Below, in pieces: positions 36,615 through 46,259 of a stretch of DNA of 49,280 nucleotides. Origin of the DNA: Halopseudomonas aestusnigri (lineage in GTDB: Bacteria > Pseudomonadota > Gammaproteobacteria > Pseudomonadales > Pseudomonadaceae); the NCBI RefSeq assembly GCF_002197985.1, contig NZ_NBYK01000003.1, forward strand, positions 176,263 through 225,542, given 5' to 3'. The translations under genes were made by a program, and so were the position numbers. The notes under the pieces are model-generated. The model had not been told where the DNA came from. It was given only the letters and a program-made list of their open reading frames with translations, and did no database searches. Position 1 is the first letter of the stretch. Every line of letters begins with the position of its first letter.

Positions 36615-37312
36615 TCAGACGGTCAGATAGCGCTGGATCAGATCGTCGTTCAGCTCAGTCATCGGGCCGTTGGCGACCATGCGCCCGCGTTCCATGATGA
36701 AGAAACTTTCCGCCGCCCGGCGGGCGAACGGCAGCTTCTGCTCGACCAGCAGCACGGTCAGCCCCAGCTCGGTGTTGAGCTTGCGGATCACGTCGCTGAT
36801 GTCGCGCACGATGTTGGGCTGAATGCCCTCGGTCGGCTCATCGAGAATCAGCAGCTTGGGGTCGAGCACCAGCGCGCGGCCAATCGCCAGTTGCTGCTGC
36901 TGACCACCGGACAGGTCGCCGCCGCGACGGTGTTTCATTTCCTTGAGTACCGGGAACAGCTCGTAGATGTGCGCGGGAATCTGCCGGGCGCGGTCGGGGC
37001 GGGCGCCGAGAGAGATTTTCAGGTTCTCTTCCACCGTCAGCAGCGGAAAGATTTCGCGTCCCTGCGGCACGTAGCCGATCCCGGAGCGGGCGCGGTTTTC
37101 AGTCGAGAGCTTGGTGATGTCGCGGCCCATCAGGCTGATCTGCCCGCTTTTCACCGGCAGCAGGCCGGTGATGCATTTGAGCAGGGTGGTCTTGCCCACG
37201 CCGTTGCGGCCGAGCAGGCAGCTGCAGCTGCCTTCTTTCAGCTCCAGGTCGAGATCCCAGAGGATGTGGCTCTGGTTGTAGAACTGGTTGATGCCTTGAA
37301 TGCTGAGCATGG

Positions 37313-37316
<4 letters not shown>
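36615..37316 (-). CDS. urtE: Urea ABC transporter ATP-binding subunit UrtE
   Basis: This LivF-type ATPase has 233 residues and powers urea import with UrtD. Walker A GRNGVGKTT (about 37-45), the family's ATP-binding QGREIFPLLTVEENL, signature LSGGQQQQLAIGRAL (about 138) and Walker B LLILDEPTEGIQPN (near 159) are intact. It overlaps urtD by four bases (ATGA) and is the last gene of the operon. An internal ATG two codons later is also possible. The UrtABCDE order and the strong match of the set make the urea assignment firm; this subunit alone could be an amino-acid LivF. Confidence 0.95.
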
Positions 37317-38145
<829 letters not shown>

Positions 38146-38149
<4 letters not shown>

Positions 38150-39243
38150 TGTTTGTCTCCCTTGCGGCTGAAGCGGTCGAACAGGCCCACGATGCCCTTG
38201 GGCAGCAGCAGGGTTACCAGTACGAACAGACCGCCGAGGATGAACAGCCAGGTTTCCGGTGAAAAGGTGGTGAAGAAGGTCTTGGCGTAGTTGACGCTGA
38301 ACGCGCCGACGATGGCGCCGAACAGGGTGCCACGGCCGCCGGTTGCGACCCAGACCACCATTTCGATGGAGTTGAGCGGGGAGAATTCGCCCGGGTTGAT
38401 GATGCCGACCTGCGGCACATAGAGCGCGCCGGCCACCGCCGCCAGCATGGCGGAGAAGACAAACAGCCAGAGTTTGTAGCTTTCGACCTGATAGCCGCTG
38501 AAGCGGGTGCGGCTTTCGGCATCACGGATGGCGATGATGACCCGGCCCATGCGTGAGGTAACGATGTAGCGGCAGGCCATGTAGCCGAGGATCAGGGCAA
38601 TCGAGGAGGCGACGAACAGCCCGACGCGGGTGGTCTTGGCCGCCAGATCAAAGCCGAGGATTTCTTTGAAGTCGTTCAGGCCGTTGTTGCCGCCAAAGCC
38701 CATCTCGTTACGGAAGAAGGCGAGCATCAGCGCGTAGGTCAGCGCCTGGGTGATGATGGCGAAGTAGACGCCGGTCACCCGTGAGCGGAACGCCAGCCAG
38801 CCGAATACCAGAGCCAGCAGGCCCGGCACCAGCAGCACCATCAGCATGGCGAACCAGAACATGTCGAAGCCCTGCCAGTACCAAGGCAGCGATTCCCAGT
38901 TGAGCACCACCATGAAGTCCATCAGCTCCGGGTGGCCGTAGACGCCGCGGTCGCCGATCTGGCGCATCAGGTACATGCCCATGGCGTAACCGCCCAGGCT
39001 GAAGAAGGCGCCGTGGCCGAGCGACAGGATGCCGGCGTAGCCCCAGATCAGATCGACCGACAGAGCCAGCAGGGCAAAGCACAGGAACTTGCCGAGCAGG
39101 CCGACGGTAAAGTTGGAAACATACAGCGGTGAGTCGGTCGGCACCGCCAGATTGAGAATCGGCACGATGATGGTGGTGAGCAGCACCAGGCCCAGCACCA
39201 GCATTCCGCCCCGATCACTGAGCAACAGTCGTTGGGTAAGCAT
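38146..39243 (-). CDS. urtC: Urea ABC transporter permease UrtC
   Basis: This LivM-type permease has 365 residues with about ten helices. The ATG at 39243 follows GAGGGAAGT; the upstream TTG frame extension is not used. The YAGILSLGHGAFFSLGGYAMGMYL segment (about 66-90) and the conserved FSGYQVESYKLWLFVFSAMLAAVAGALYVPQ stretch match UrtC. The periplasmic PELMDFMVVLNWESLPWYW loop is characteristic. It follows urtB by 46 bases and overlaps urtD. Confidence 0.95.
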
Positions 39244-39289
39244 ACTTCCCTCGTTCAATTCGGTTGTAAAAAGGAAACGGCGGCGGCGA

Positions 39290-40936
39290 TCAGTCAGCCG
39301 CGGCGCGCCCTTTCTGCGGGAAGAGTCCCTTGGGTTTCTTCTGGATAAACAGGATCAGCATGATCAGCACCAGCACCTTGGCGAGCATGGCGCCGGCCCA
39401 GGGCTCGAGGAAGTTGTTGATCAGGCCGAGGCTCATTGCGCTGACCAGCGTGCCCCAGAGGTTACCCACGCCGCCGAATACCACCACCATGAACGAGTCG
39501 ATGATGTAGGCCTGGCCGAGGTTGGGGCCGACGTTGGTGATCTGCGACAGCGCGACTCCGGCGACCCCGGCGATACCGGAACCCAGCCCGAAGGTCAGGG
39601 CGTCGATCCAGTTGGAACGCACACCCACTGCGCGGGCCATGGCGCGGTTCTGCGAGACGGCGCGGACCTTGAGACCGAGGGTGGTGCGTTTCATCACCAG
39701 CAGCAGGGCGAAGAACACCGCCAGCCCGAACAGCAGGATGTACAGACGGGTATAGGTGATCGACAGCACCGGGTTGATGCTCAGGGTACCGCTGATCCAC
39801 TCGGGTGAGGTGACCGAACGGTTGAGCGGGCTGAACAGGGTGCGTACCGCCTGCTGCAGCACCAGGCTGAGGCCAAAGGTCGCCAGCAGGGTTTCCAGCG
39901 GGCGGCCGTAGAGGAAGCGGATCACGCCGCGTTCGATGGCGATGCCGACCAGCGCGGTGATCAGAAACGCTGCCGGAATGGCAATCAGCAGGCTCCATTC
40001 GATCAGATCGGGGAACAGCACCTGAATACCCCAGGTGGTGTAGGCGCCGATCATGATCAGCTCGCCGTGGGCCATGTTGATCACGCCCATCACGCCGAAG
40101 GTGATGGCCAGGCCGATGGCCGCCAGCAGCAGGATCGAGCCCAGGCTGAGGCCAAAGAATACGTTCTCGATGAAACGGTAGAACTCGATGCGGCCCTGAA
40201 TGGATTCAATCGCCTTGGCGGCAGCGCTGCGCAACTCGGCGTCTTCGTCGTTCTCGGCGACGCTGCGCAGGGCGTTGCGGGCTTCCTGCTCAAGAGAACC
40301 GCTGAGGGTGTCAATGGCGGCCATGCGTTGATCGCGGTCGCCGGTTTGCAGGTCGAAGAGGGCCAGCGCGGCGTCGATCGCGTCGCTGACGCGGCCGGAC
40401 CCTTCGGTCGGCTGGCGCTCGCGTAGCAGGGCGGCGGTCTCGCCGTCTACACCGTCACGGATAAAGCGCTGTACGGCGTCATAGCGCTTGTCGCTGTTGG
40501 GATGGGTCAGGTTGAGCTGAGCAACCATGCCGCGCAGCTGGGTGCGCAGGCTGTTGTTCACCGGGATGCGGCGCAGGCCGGCAGCGCCGGTCAGGTCTGA
40601 GCCATCCAGGGCGTTGGTCAGTTGGTCACCGCTGCGAATGGCGATGACCGGTGGCTTGTCCTTGCTGGCCAGCAGGTCGCCGGCAACAAGGGCGTTGAGA
40701 ATATCGGCCAGACGTTCGTCTTGATGGGTGGCCAGTTGCTCGACGGTGGCTGCGCGCTGTCGCAGGTTGCCGGTCGCCAGTTGGCTGACCAGTTCGTCGA
40801 AGGTGGGTTGGGCAGGGGCTGGTTCAGCCTCCTGGGCGCTGGCGTGCAGGGGCAGACTGCACACACACAGCAGCAGCAAACGGGTAAGCCATTGCTGCAC
40901 GGCATGCCGGGGTGTCAGACGGCAGATGGAGTTCAT
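39290..40936 (-). CDS. urtB: Urea ABC transporter permease UrtB
   Basis: This LivH-type permease has 548 residues. The ATG at 40936 has AGGACG upstream; a start at 40969 is possible but has no ribosome site. A Sec signal peptide (about 1-29) precedes a proteobacterial UrtB N-terminal periplasmic domain (about 30-240) with HEAT-like repeats (for example NALRSVAENDEDAELRSAAAKAIESI). About eight helices carry the LivH fold with GLAITFGVMGVINMAHGELIMIGAYTTW (about 270-297). It is part of urtABCDE. Confidence 0.93.
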   Translation of the reverse strand: MNSICRLTPRHAVQQWLTRLLLLCVCSLPLHASAQEAEPAPAQPTFDELVSQLATGNLRQRAATVEQLATHQDERLADILNALVAGDLLASKDKPPVIAIRSGDQLTNALDGSDLTGAAGLRRIPVNNSLRTQLRGMVAQLNLTHPNSDKRYDAVQRFIRDGVDGETAALLRERQPTEGSGRVSDAIDAALALFDLQTGDRDQRMAAIDTLSGSLEQEARNALRSVAENDEDAELRSAAAKAIESIQGRIEFYRFIENVFFGLSLGSILLLAAIGLAITFGVMGVINMAHGELIMIGAYTTWGIQVLFPDLIEWSLLIAIPAAFLITALVGIAIERGVIRFLYGRPLETLLATFGLSLVLQQAVRTLFSPLNRSVTSPEWISGTLSINPVLSITYTRLYILLFGLAVFFALLLVMKRTTLGLKVRAVSQNRAMARAVGVRSNWIDALTFGLGSGIAGVAGVALSQITNVGPNLGQAYIIDSFMVVVFGGVGNLWGTLVSAMSLGLINNFLEPWAGAMLAKVLVLIMLILFIQKKPKGLFPQKGRAAAD

Positions 40937-41038
40937 GGCATCGTCCTGATTGAGGTTCACGCTGAACATGCAACCGGGGCGTGATGGGCGCCCCGGTTAC
41001 AGGGGCGGGCGCTGGGCCCGCCGTCAGATGGCGGCTGA

Positions 41039-42337
41039 TTACTCGGCGGTGGCGCCGACGCAGCTCTTGGTCTGGGTGTTGTAGTTGCCGCAGCTGATCG
41101 GCGCGGTCCAGTCGGAGATCAGGTCCTTGCTGCCTTCCAGGTAGTCGGACCAGGCGTCGCCCGGGGCCAGCTCTTCGGTGCGGGAAACGGTCAGGAACTG
41201 GCCGTCGTCCTGGATTTCACCGATCAGGACCGGCTTGGTGATGTGGTGGTTCGGCAGCATTTTGCTGGTGCCGCCAGTCAGGTTCGGAACTTCAACGCCA
41301 ACCATGGCATCGATGACCTTGTCGGTATCGGTGGTGCCGGCTGCTTCAACCGCTTTGACCCACATGTTGAAGCCGATGTAGTGGGCTTCCATCGGGTCAT
41401 TGGTGACGCGCTTGGTGTCGCCGATATAGTCGTGCCAGGCCTTGATGAAGGCTTCGTTTTCCGGGGTCTCTTCGCTCATGAAGTAGTTCCAGGCAGCCAT
41501 GTGGCCGACCAGCGGAGCGGTGTCGATACCGGACAGCTCTTCTTCACCAACGGAGAAGGCTACAACCGGGATGTCTTCGGCGGACACGCCCTGGTTACCC
41601 AGTTCGCGGTAGAAGGGCACGTTGGCGTCGCCGTTGATGGTGGAGACCACGGCAGTCTTCTTGCCAGCGCTGCCGAAGCGTTTGATTTCAGCAACGATGT
41701 TCTGCCAGTCAGCATGGCCGAACGGGGTGTAGTTGATCATGATGTCTTCTTCAGCCACACCGTTGGCCTTCAGATAGGCTTCCAGAATGCGGTTGGTGGT
41801 GCGCGGGTAGACGTAGTCGGTACCGGCCAGAACCCAGCGCTCAACGCCGACTTCATCCTTGAGGTAGTCAACCGCCGGAATGGCTTGCTGGTTCGGCGCA
41901 GCGCCGGTGTAGAACACGTTGCGGGAAGACTCTTCGCCTTCGTACTGAACCGGGTAGAACAGGATGCCGTTCAGTTCTTCAACGACGGGCAGAACCGATT
42001 TACGCGAAACGGAAGTCCAGCAGCCGAAGATGGCGTCCACGCCGTGCTGTTCCAGCAGTTCACGGGTACGTTCGGCGAACAGCGGCCAGTTGGAGGCCGG
42101 GTCAACGACAACGGGTTCGAGCTGTTTACCGAGCAGGCCGCCTTTCTTGTTCTGCTCTTCGATCAGCATCAGCATGGTGTCTTTCAGGGTGGTTTCCGAG
42201 ATAGCCATGGTGCCGGACAGCGAATGCAGCACGCCGACCTTGATGGTTTCCTCGGCCTGTGCGCTGAGTGCGCCAAGGGCCATGCTGCAGGCGACGCCGA
42301 GTGCGCCGACCTGTTTGACGATCTTCTTCAGAGTCAT
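41039..42337 (-). CDS. urtA: Urea ABC transporter substrate-binding protein UrtA
   Basis: This periplasmic urea-binding protein has 432 residues. The ATG at 42337 follows AAAGGAAAGGAAC, which decides against the longer frame to 42493. A Sec signal peptide runs to SAQA (about 28). The mature domain starts EETIKVGVLHSLSGTMAISETTLKDT, the type-I (LivJ/AmiC-like) fold, with GCWTSVSRKSVLPVVEE (about 122-138), PVQYEGEESSRNVFYTGAAPNQQ and the C-terminal LNTQTKSCVGA-like end. High-affinity urea uptake under nitrogen limitation is expected. First gene of the operon, with a sigma-54 promoter 120 bases upstream. Confidence 0.95.
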   Translation of the reverse strand: MTLKKIVKQVGALGVACSMALGALSAQAEETIKVGVLHSLSGTMAISETTLKDTMLMLIEEQNKKGGLLGKQLEPVVVDPASNWPLFAERTRELLEQHGVDAIFGCWTSVSRKSVLPVVEELNGILFYPVQYEGEESSRNVFYTGAAPNQQAIPAVDYLKDEVGVERWVLAGTDYVYPRTTNRILEAYLKANGVAEEDIMINYTPFGHADWQNIVAEIKRFGSAGKKTAVVSTINGDANVPFYRELGNQGVSAEDIPVVAFSVGEEELSGIDTAPLVGHMAAWNYFMSEETPENEAFIKAWHDYIGDTKRVTNDPMEAHYIGFNMWVKAVEAAGTTDTDKVIDAMVGVEVPNLTGGTSKMLPNHHITKPVLIGEIQDDGQFLTVSRTEELAPGDAWSDYLEGSKDLISDWTAPISCGNYNTQTKSCVGATAE

Positions 42338-42457
42338 GTTCCTTTCCTTTCTCTGTTGTTGTCTGAAATTCTGGCTGTTGCGTGATGCTGCTGGTCTGGC
42401 CGTGGGACGCTTGACCATGCAGGCCGTCGTTGGCGAGGCAGCCTGTGAACAGGACAG

Positions 42458-42473
42458 AGCAGAGAACGTGCCA
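42458..42473 (-). promoter_or_regulatory. Sigma-54 promoter of urtABCDE
   Basis: The minus strand reads TGGCACG-N4-CTGCT, matching the consensus TGGCACG-N4-TTGCW at all but one position, with the invariant GG and GC 10 bases apart. The expected start is near 42446, giving a leader of about 110 bases. Confidence 0.8.
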
Positions 42474-42594
42474 GCTTTGCCATTGGCTGACATTGTTCAG
42501 GACAAAGGGCGCTGGAATGGGGGCTGTGGACAGCTCGGTCGAGAATGGGAACGGTTTGCGCGGTGGTGGTCTGCCGTGCCGTGCAGTGGTGCAG

Positions 42595-42611
42595 TGCACG
42601 AATTTGGTGCG
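42595..42611. promoter_or_regulatory. Candidate NtrC binding site (urt operon)
   Basis: On the minus strand CGCACCAAATTCGTGCA matches the NtrC palindrome TGCACCA-N3-TGGTGCA at 12 of its 14 defined positions. It is about 155 bases upstream of the predicted start. Further TGGTGC or GTGC half-sites cluster around it (42575-42625). Confidence 0.6.
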
Positions 42612-42666
42612 AAAGGGTGGTGCGTGGTCAGGATTTTGTGCGGGAAGGGCTCAGGGCGTGCCGATA

Positions 42667-42693
42667 ACCCGGGCCGCCTTGCGCGGCCCGGGT
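42667..42693 (-). terminator. Possible terminator of the thiolase gene
   Basis: An 11-base ACCCGGGCCGC / GCGGCCCGGGT stem with a 5-base loop lies 8 bases after the thiolase stop. On the minus strand only a short TTAT follows, so it may be a weak terminator. Confidence 0.5.
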
Positions 42694-42701
42694 CTGTTGC
42701 G

Positions 42702-43883
42702 TCAGATCAGCTCGATGGCGACCGCGGTAGCTTCACCACCACCAATGCACAGCGAGGCAACACCCCGTTTGCCGCCGGTCTGCTGCAGGGCGTTGATCAG
42801 GGTGACGATCAGGCGTGAACCGGTAGAGCCTACCGGGTGCCCCTGGGCGCAGGCGCCGCCGTAGATGTTGACCTTGGCGTGGTCCAGGCCGTGCTCGCGC
42901 ATCGCCAGCATGGTGACCATGGCAAAGGCTTCGTTGATTTCGAACAGATCGACATCCGCAGCTGTCCAGCCGGTCTTGTTGAACAGGTTGGTCATGGCGC
43001 CAATCGGGGCCAGGGTGAACTCGCTCGGATCCTGGCTCTGGGTAGCATGGCCAACGATACGGGCCAGCGGCTTCAGACCGCGGCGCTCGGCTTCCGCGGC
43101 GGTCATCAGCACCAGCGCGCTGGCGCCGTCGGAGATGGAGCTGGCGTTGGCTGCGGTGACGGTGCCGTCTTTCTTGAACGCGGGCTTGAGCGTCGGAATC
43201 TTGTCCAGATTGGCGTTCAGCGGTTGCTCGTCGTCTTTGACCACAACCTCGCCCTTGCGGGTCTTGACGGTGACCGGGATGATTTCGTTGGCCAGCACGC
43301 CGCTTTCGATGGCGGCCTGGGCGCGCTTGAGCGACTCAATCGCGTAGGCGTCCATGTCCTCACGGGTCAGACCGTTCTGGTCGGCGGTGTCCTGAGCGAA
43401 GGAGCCCATCAGGCGGCCGGTGCGAGCGTCTTCCAGACCGTCAAAGAACATGTGGTCCTTGATTTCGCCATGACCCATGCGCAGGCCGCTACGGGCTTTT
43501 TCGATGATATAGGGCGCGTTGGACATGCTTTCCATGCCACCGGCAACCATGATGCTGGCGCTGCCGGCCTTGAGGGCGTCGTGCGCCTGCATCACGGCCT
43601 TCATGCCGGAGCCGCACAGTTTGTTGATGGTGGTGCAGCCGGTAGCCGCGGGCAGGCCGGCGTTCAGACTGGCCTGGCGGGCCGGGCCCTGCTTGAGGCC
43701 GGCGGGCAGAACGCAGCCCATGATCACTTCTTCGACCGCTTCGGCAGGAATGCCGGCACGGCTGACGGCTTCGCGAATGCTGATGGCGCCCAGTTCAACT
43801 GCGCTGATGCTGGACAGGCTACCCTGAAAACCACCCATGGGGGTGCGAACGCCACTGACGATTACGATGCTTTGGTCCGACAT
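42702..43883 (-). CDS. Acetyl-CoA C-acyltransferase (thiolase II family)
   Basis: The protein has 393 residues; the ATG at 43883 follows AGGAGCCGGTA, which decides against 43919. The enzyme joins or cleaves acetyl-CoA and a short acyl-CoA. The nucleophilic cysteine lies in NKLCGSGMKA (near residue 90), the second motif NEAFAMVTM near 350, and the GGACAQGHPVGSTGSR motif with the catalytic His and the second active Cys lies toward the C-terminus. The sequence is nearer to biosynthetic acetoacetyl-CoA thiolases (AtoB/PhaA) than to FadA. It is divergent from an acyl-CoA ligase gene; together they suggest short- or medium-chain fatty-acid metabolism. Confidence 0.9.
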   Translation of the reverse strand: MSDQSIVIVSGVRTPMGGFQGSLSSISAVELGAISIREAVSRAGIPAEAVEEVIMGCVLPAGLKQGPARQASLNAGLPAATGCTTINKLCGSGMKAVMQAHDALKAGSASIMVAGGMESMSNAPYIIEKARSGLRMGHGEIKDHMFFDGLEDARTGRLMGSFAQDTADQNGLTREDMDAYAIESLKRAQAAIESGVLANEIIPVTVKTRKGEVVVKDDEQPLNANLDKIPTLKPAFKKDGTVTAANASSISDGASALVLMTAAEAERRGLKPLARIVGHATQSQDPSEFTLAPIGAMTNLFNKTGWTAADVDLFEINEAFAMVTMLAMREHGLDHAKVNIYGGACAQGHPVGSTGSRLIVTLINALQQTGGKRGVASLCIGGGEATAVAIELI

Positions 43884-43997
43884 TACCGGCTCCTGAATAA
43901 ATGGATGAGACAACGACAAGAGGGTGATCTGGAACTATGAATCCAGGTTCAGTCACAAAACGACTTTGTTTACAATTATACGCATGATGGGTTTAAA

Positions 43998-44019
43998 GAA
44001 AATCCGTATGATGATTTTC
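43998..44019. promoter_or_regulatory. Inverted repeat in the thiolase / acyl-CoA ligase promoter region
   Basis: GAAAATC and GATTTTC form a perfect 7-base inverted repeat with an 8-base spacer, in the 237-base divergent region between the two genes. It looks like an operator for a dimeric regulator. Its regulator is not known. Confidence 0.4.
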
Positions 44020-44120
44020 GCTTTCTACGGCTTGGCCAATGCAGCTACTCTCGCAAGGCCACGCTGACGATTTTCAACTTATGCCATGCCCTGACAATCC
44101 TAAAAATAGTAGGTCATTCA

Positions 44121-45806
44121 ATGCTCAATACTCGTATCCTCAAGCCGGCCGACGAGGCACGCTCCACTCCGCTGCTGATCAAAAACCTGCTACTGACCGG
44201 GCAGCGTTACGAGCGCACGCAGGAAATCATCTATCGCGATCTGGTTCGCTATGACTACCGCACCTTCAACGAGCGCATCTGTCGTCTGGCCAACGCCCTG
44301 ACCAAGGCCGGCGTCAAGGCCGGGGATACCGTTGCGATGATGGACTGGGATAGCCATCGCTATCTGGAGTGCATGTTCGCAGTGCCGATGTTGGGTGCTG
44401 TCATGCATACCATCAACGTCCGTTTGTCACCGGATCAGATTCTCTACACCATGAACCACGCTGAAGACGTGGTGGTGCTGATCAACAGTGAGTTCGTGCC
44501 GATCTACAAGGCCATTGAAAATGACCTGACCACGGTCACTACGACTATTCTGCTGACCGACGAAGACGATAAAACCGCCGACCTCCCCGGCTTTGCAGGA
44601 GAGTATGAGCAACTGCTGGCCGCGGCTGAGCCAACCTACGAGTTTGCTGATTTCGATGAGAACTCGGTTGCAACGACCTTCTATACAACGGGCACCACCG
44701 GTAATCCCAAGGGTGTGTACTTCACCCATCGTCAGCTGGTTCTGCACACGTTGGGGCAAGCGGCTTCACTGTCGGCGCTCGACAGCATTCGCCAGCTAGG
44801 CAACCGTGATGTGTACATGCCGATCACGCCGATGTTCCACGTTCATGCCTGGGGCATCCCGTATACCGCCACCATGCTGGGTATCAAGCAGGTCTATCCG
44901 GGCCGCTACGAACCAGAGCGTCTGGTGCAGATGATCAAGGATCACAAGGTGACGTTCTCGCACTGTGTTCCGACCATCCTGCAGATGGTTCTGAACGCCG
45001 AAGGTGCGAAGGACTTCGACTTTGGCGGCATGCGCGTGATCATCGGTGGCAGCGCACTGAACCGGTCGCTGTATCTGGCGGCCAAGGCCAAGGGCATGCA
45101 GCTGGGCGCCGCATACGGCATGTCGGAAACCTGCCCGATGATTTCTGCCGGCTACCTGAACCTGGAGCTTGAGCAGGCATCGGAAGACGAGCAGATCGCT
45201 CATCGCATCAAGGCTGGTGTGCCCGGGCCGCTGGTCGAGGCGCAGATCATGGCGCCGGATGGCACTCTGCTGCCACAGGACGGTGAAACCCAGGGCGAGC
45301 TGGTGCTGCGCGCACCCTGGCTGACCCAGGGCTATTTCCGCGAGCCAGAGAAGAGTCAGGAACTGTGGGCCGGCGGCTGGATGCACACCGGTGACGTGGC
45401 AACCATCAGCCCGATGGGCTTTATCGAGATTCGCGACCGCATCAAGGATGTGATCAAGACCGGCGGTGAGTGGCTGTCGTCCCTCGAGCTTGAGGACCTG
45501 ATCAGCCGCAGTCCGCTGGTTGCTGAAGTAGCGGTGGTGGGCGTGCCTGACCCGCGCTGGGACGAGCGCCCGTTTGCATTGATTGTCCCCGCCGCCGGCC
45601 AGACAGTCACCGCAGACGCGATGGCCGAGCACCTGATGCCCTTTGTTGAAGAAGGGCATATCAACAAGTGGGCGATTCCGCGTCAGATTGCGGTAGTGGC
45701 GGATATCCCCAAGACCAGCGTCGGCAAGCTCGACAAGAAGCGCATTCGCACTGAAATCGCCGGTTGGCTGGACGCCGGTGCGGAGTGCATTTCCTCGCTC
45801 GCCTGA
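44121..45806 (+). CDS. Medium-/long-chain acyl-CoA ligase (AMP-binding, AlkK-like)
   Basis: This ATP-dependent fatty-acid:CoA ligase has 561 residues. The AMP-binding P-loop TTGTTGNPKG lies near residues 192-201, followed by the PMFHVHAWG motif (about 237-245), the adenylate-forming YGMSE motif (about 333), the TGDVA aspartate (near 424) and the C-terminal KTSVGKLDKK catalytic lysine. The sequence pattern resembles the medium-chain AlkK enzyme of Pseudomonas oleovorans. It is divergent from the thiolase gene. Fatty-acid chain length cannot be set by eye. A strong terminator follows. The ribosome site is weak (AGG at -11). Confidence 0.88.
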   Translation: MLNTRILKPADEARSTPLLIKNLLLTGQRYERTQEIIYRDLVRYDYRTFNERICRLANALTKAGVKAGDTVAMMDWDSHRYLECMFAVPMLGAVMHTINVRLSPDQILYTMNHAEDVVVLINSEFVPIYKAIENDLTTVTTTILLTDEDDKTADLPGFAGEYEQLLAAAEPTYEFADFDENSVATTFYTTGTTGNPKGVYFTHRQLVLHTLGQAASLSALDSIRQLGNRDVYMPITPMFHVHAWGIPYTATMLGIKQVYPGRYEPERLVQMIKDHKVTFSHCVPTILQMVLNAEGAKDFDFGGMRVIIGGSALNRSLYLAAKAKGMQLGAAYGMSETCPMISAGYLNLELEQASEDEQIAHRIKAGVPGPLVEAQIMAPDGTLLPQDGETQGELVLRAPWLTQGYFREPEKSQELWAGGWMHTGDVATISPMGFIEIRDRIKDVIKTGGEWLSSLELEDLISRSPLVAEVAVVGVPDPRWDERPFALIVPAAGQTVTADAMAEHLMPFVEEGHINKWAIPRQIAVVADIPKTSVGKLDKKRIRTEIAGWLDAGAECISSLA

Positions 45807-45824
45807 TTCGTCTGCCAGTGAATG

Positions 45825-45855
45825 ACCGCATCGTTTTTACGATGCGGTTTTTTTG
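45825..45855 (+). terminator. Intrinsic terminator of the acyl-CoA ligase gene
   Basis: A CCGCATCG / CGATGCGG stem (45826-45833 and 45840-45847) with a 6-base loop is followed by seven T residues. Confidence 0.92.
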
Positions 45856-46259
45856 CCTGTTCGCTACCCATGGCAGGGTGAATCATAACGGGTGTTTTGT
45901 CTCGTTATTGTAGCGGCGTGACCGCTCGGTCTGTTTCTGTATGGCCCGTTCTAGATGGGTTTTATGGGTTTTGTGCGGGTTTTTTATATTTGCCCGATGG
46001 GACGAACGGGCTTGCTTAGCCCGTAGCCAATCAGTAGAGTCTCTGGCCTCTCAAGTCGTATAAGAATCCTAATAAAACCCGTCGCTGCGTTGCCCCTGTG
46101 TCTATCATTTCGGGTAATGCGGGCGATGTTGCGCGTCTGAAAGTCTGACGGCAGGCACCGTGTGTGCTCCTTGAGGGATTAACACCGGTCATGGTTGTGG
46201 CAATGCGCATGCTGATGGCCGGTTACCCCAAACAACTCCAAGCAAAACAGGGCGAACCC
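45856..46259. other. Gene-free region upstream of the DUF1329 gene
   Basis: No coding or RNA feature is supported. A GACCG-N2-CGGTC motif (45920-45931) resembles a TetR-family operator but is short. T/G-rich stretches and GGGTTTT repeats near 45956-45982 stand out. The promoter of the DUF1329 gene must lie here. Confidence 0.3.

Noticed and set aside
45920..45931. GACCG-N2-CGGTC as a TetR operator
   Set aside because: Only 5-base arms without flanking symmetry; it occurs often by chance in GC-rich DNA.
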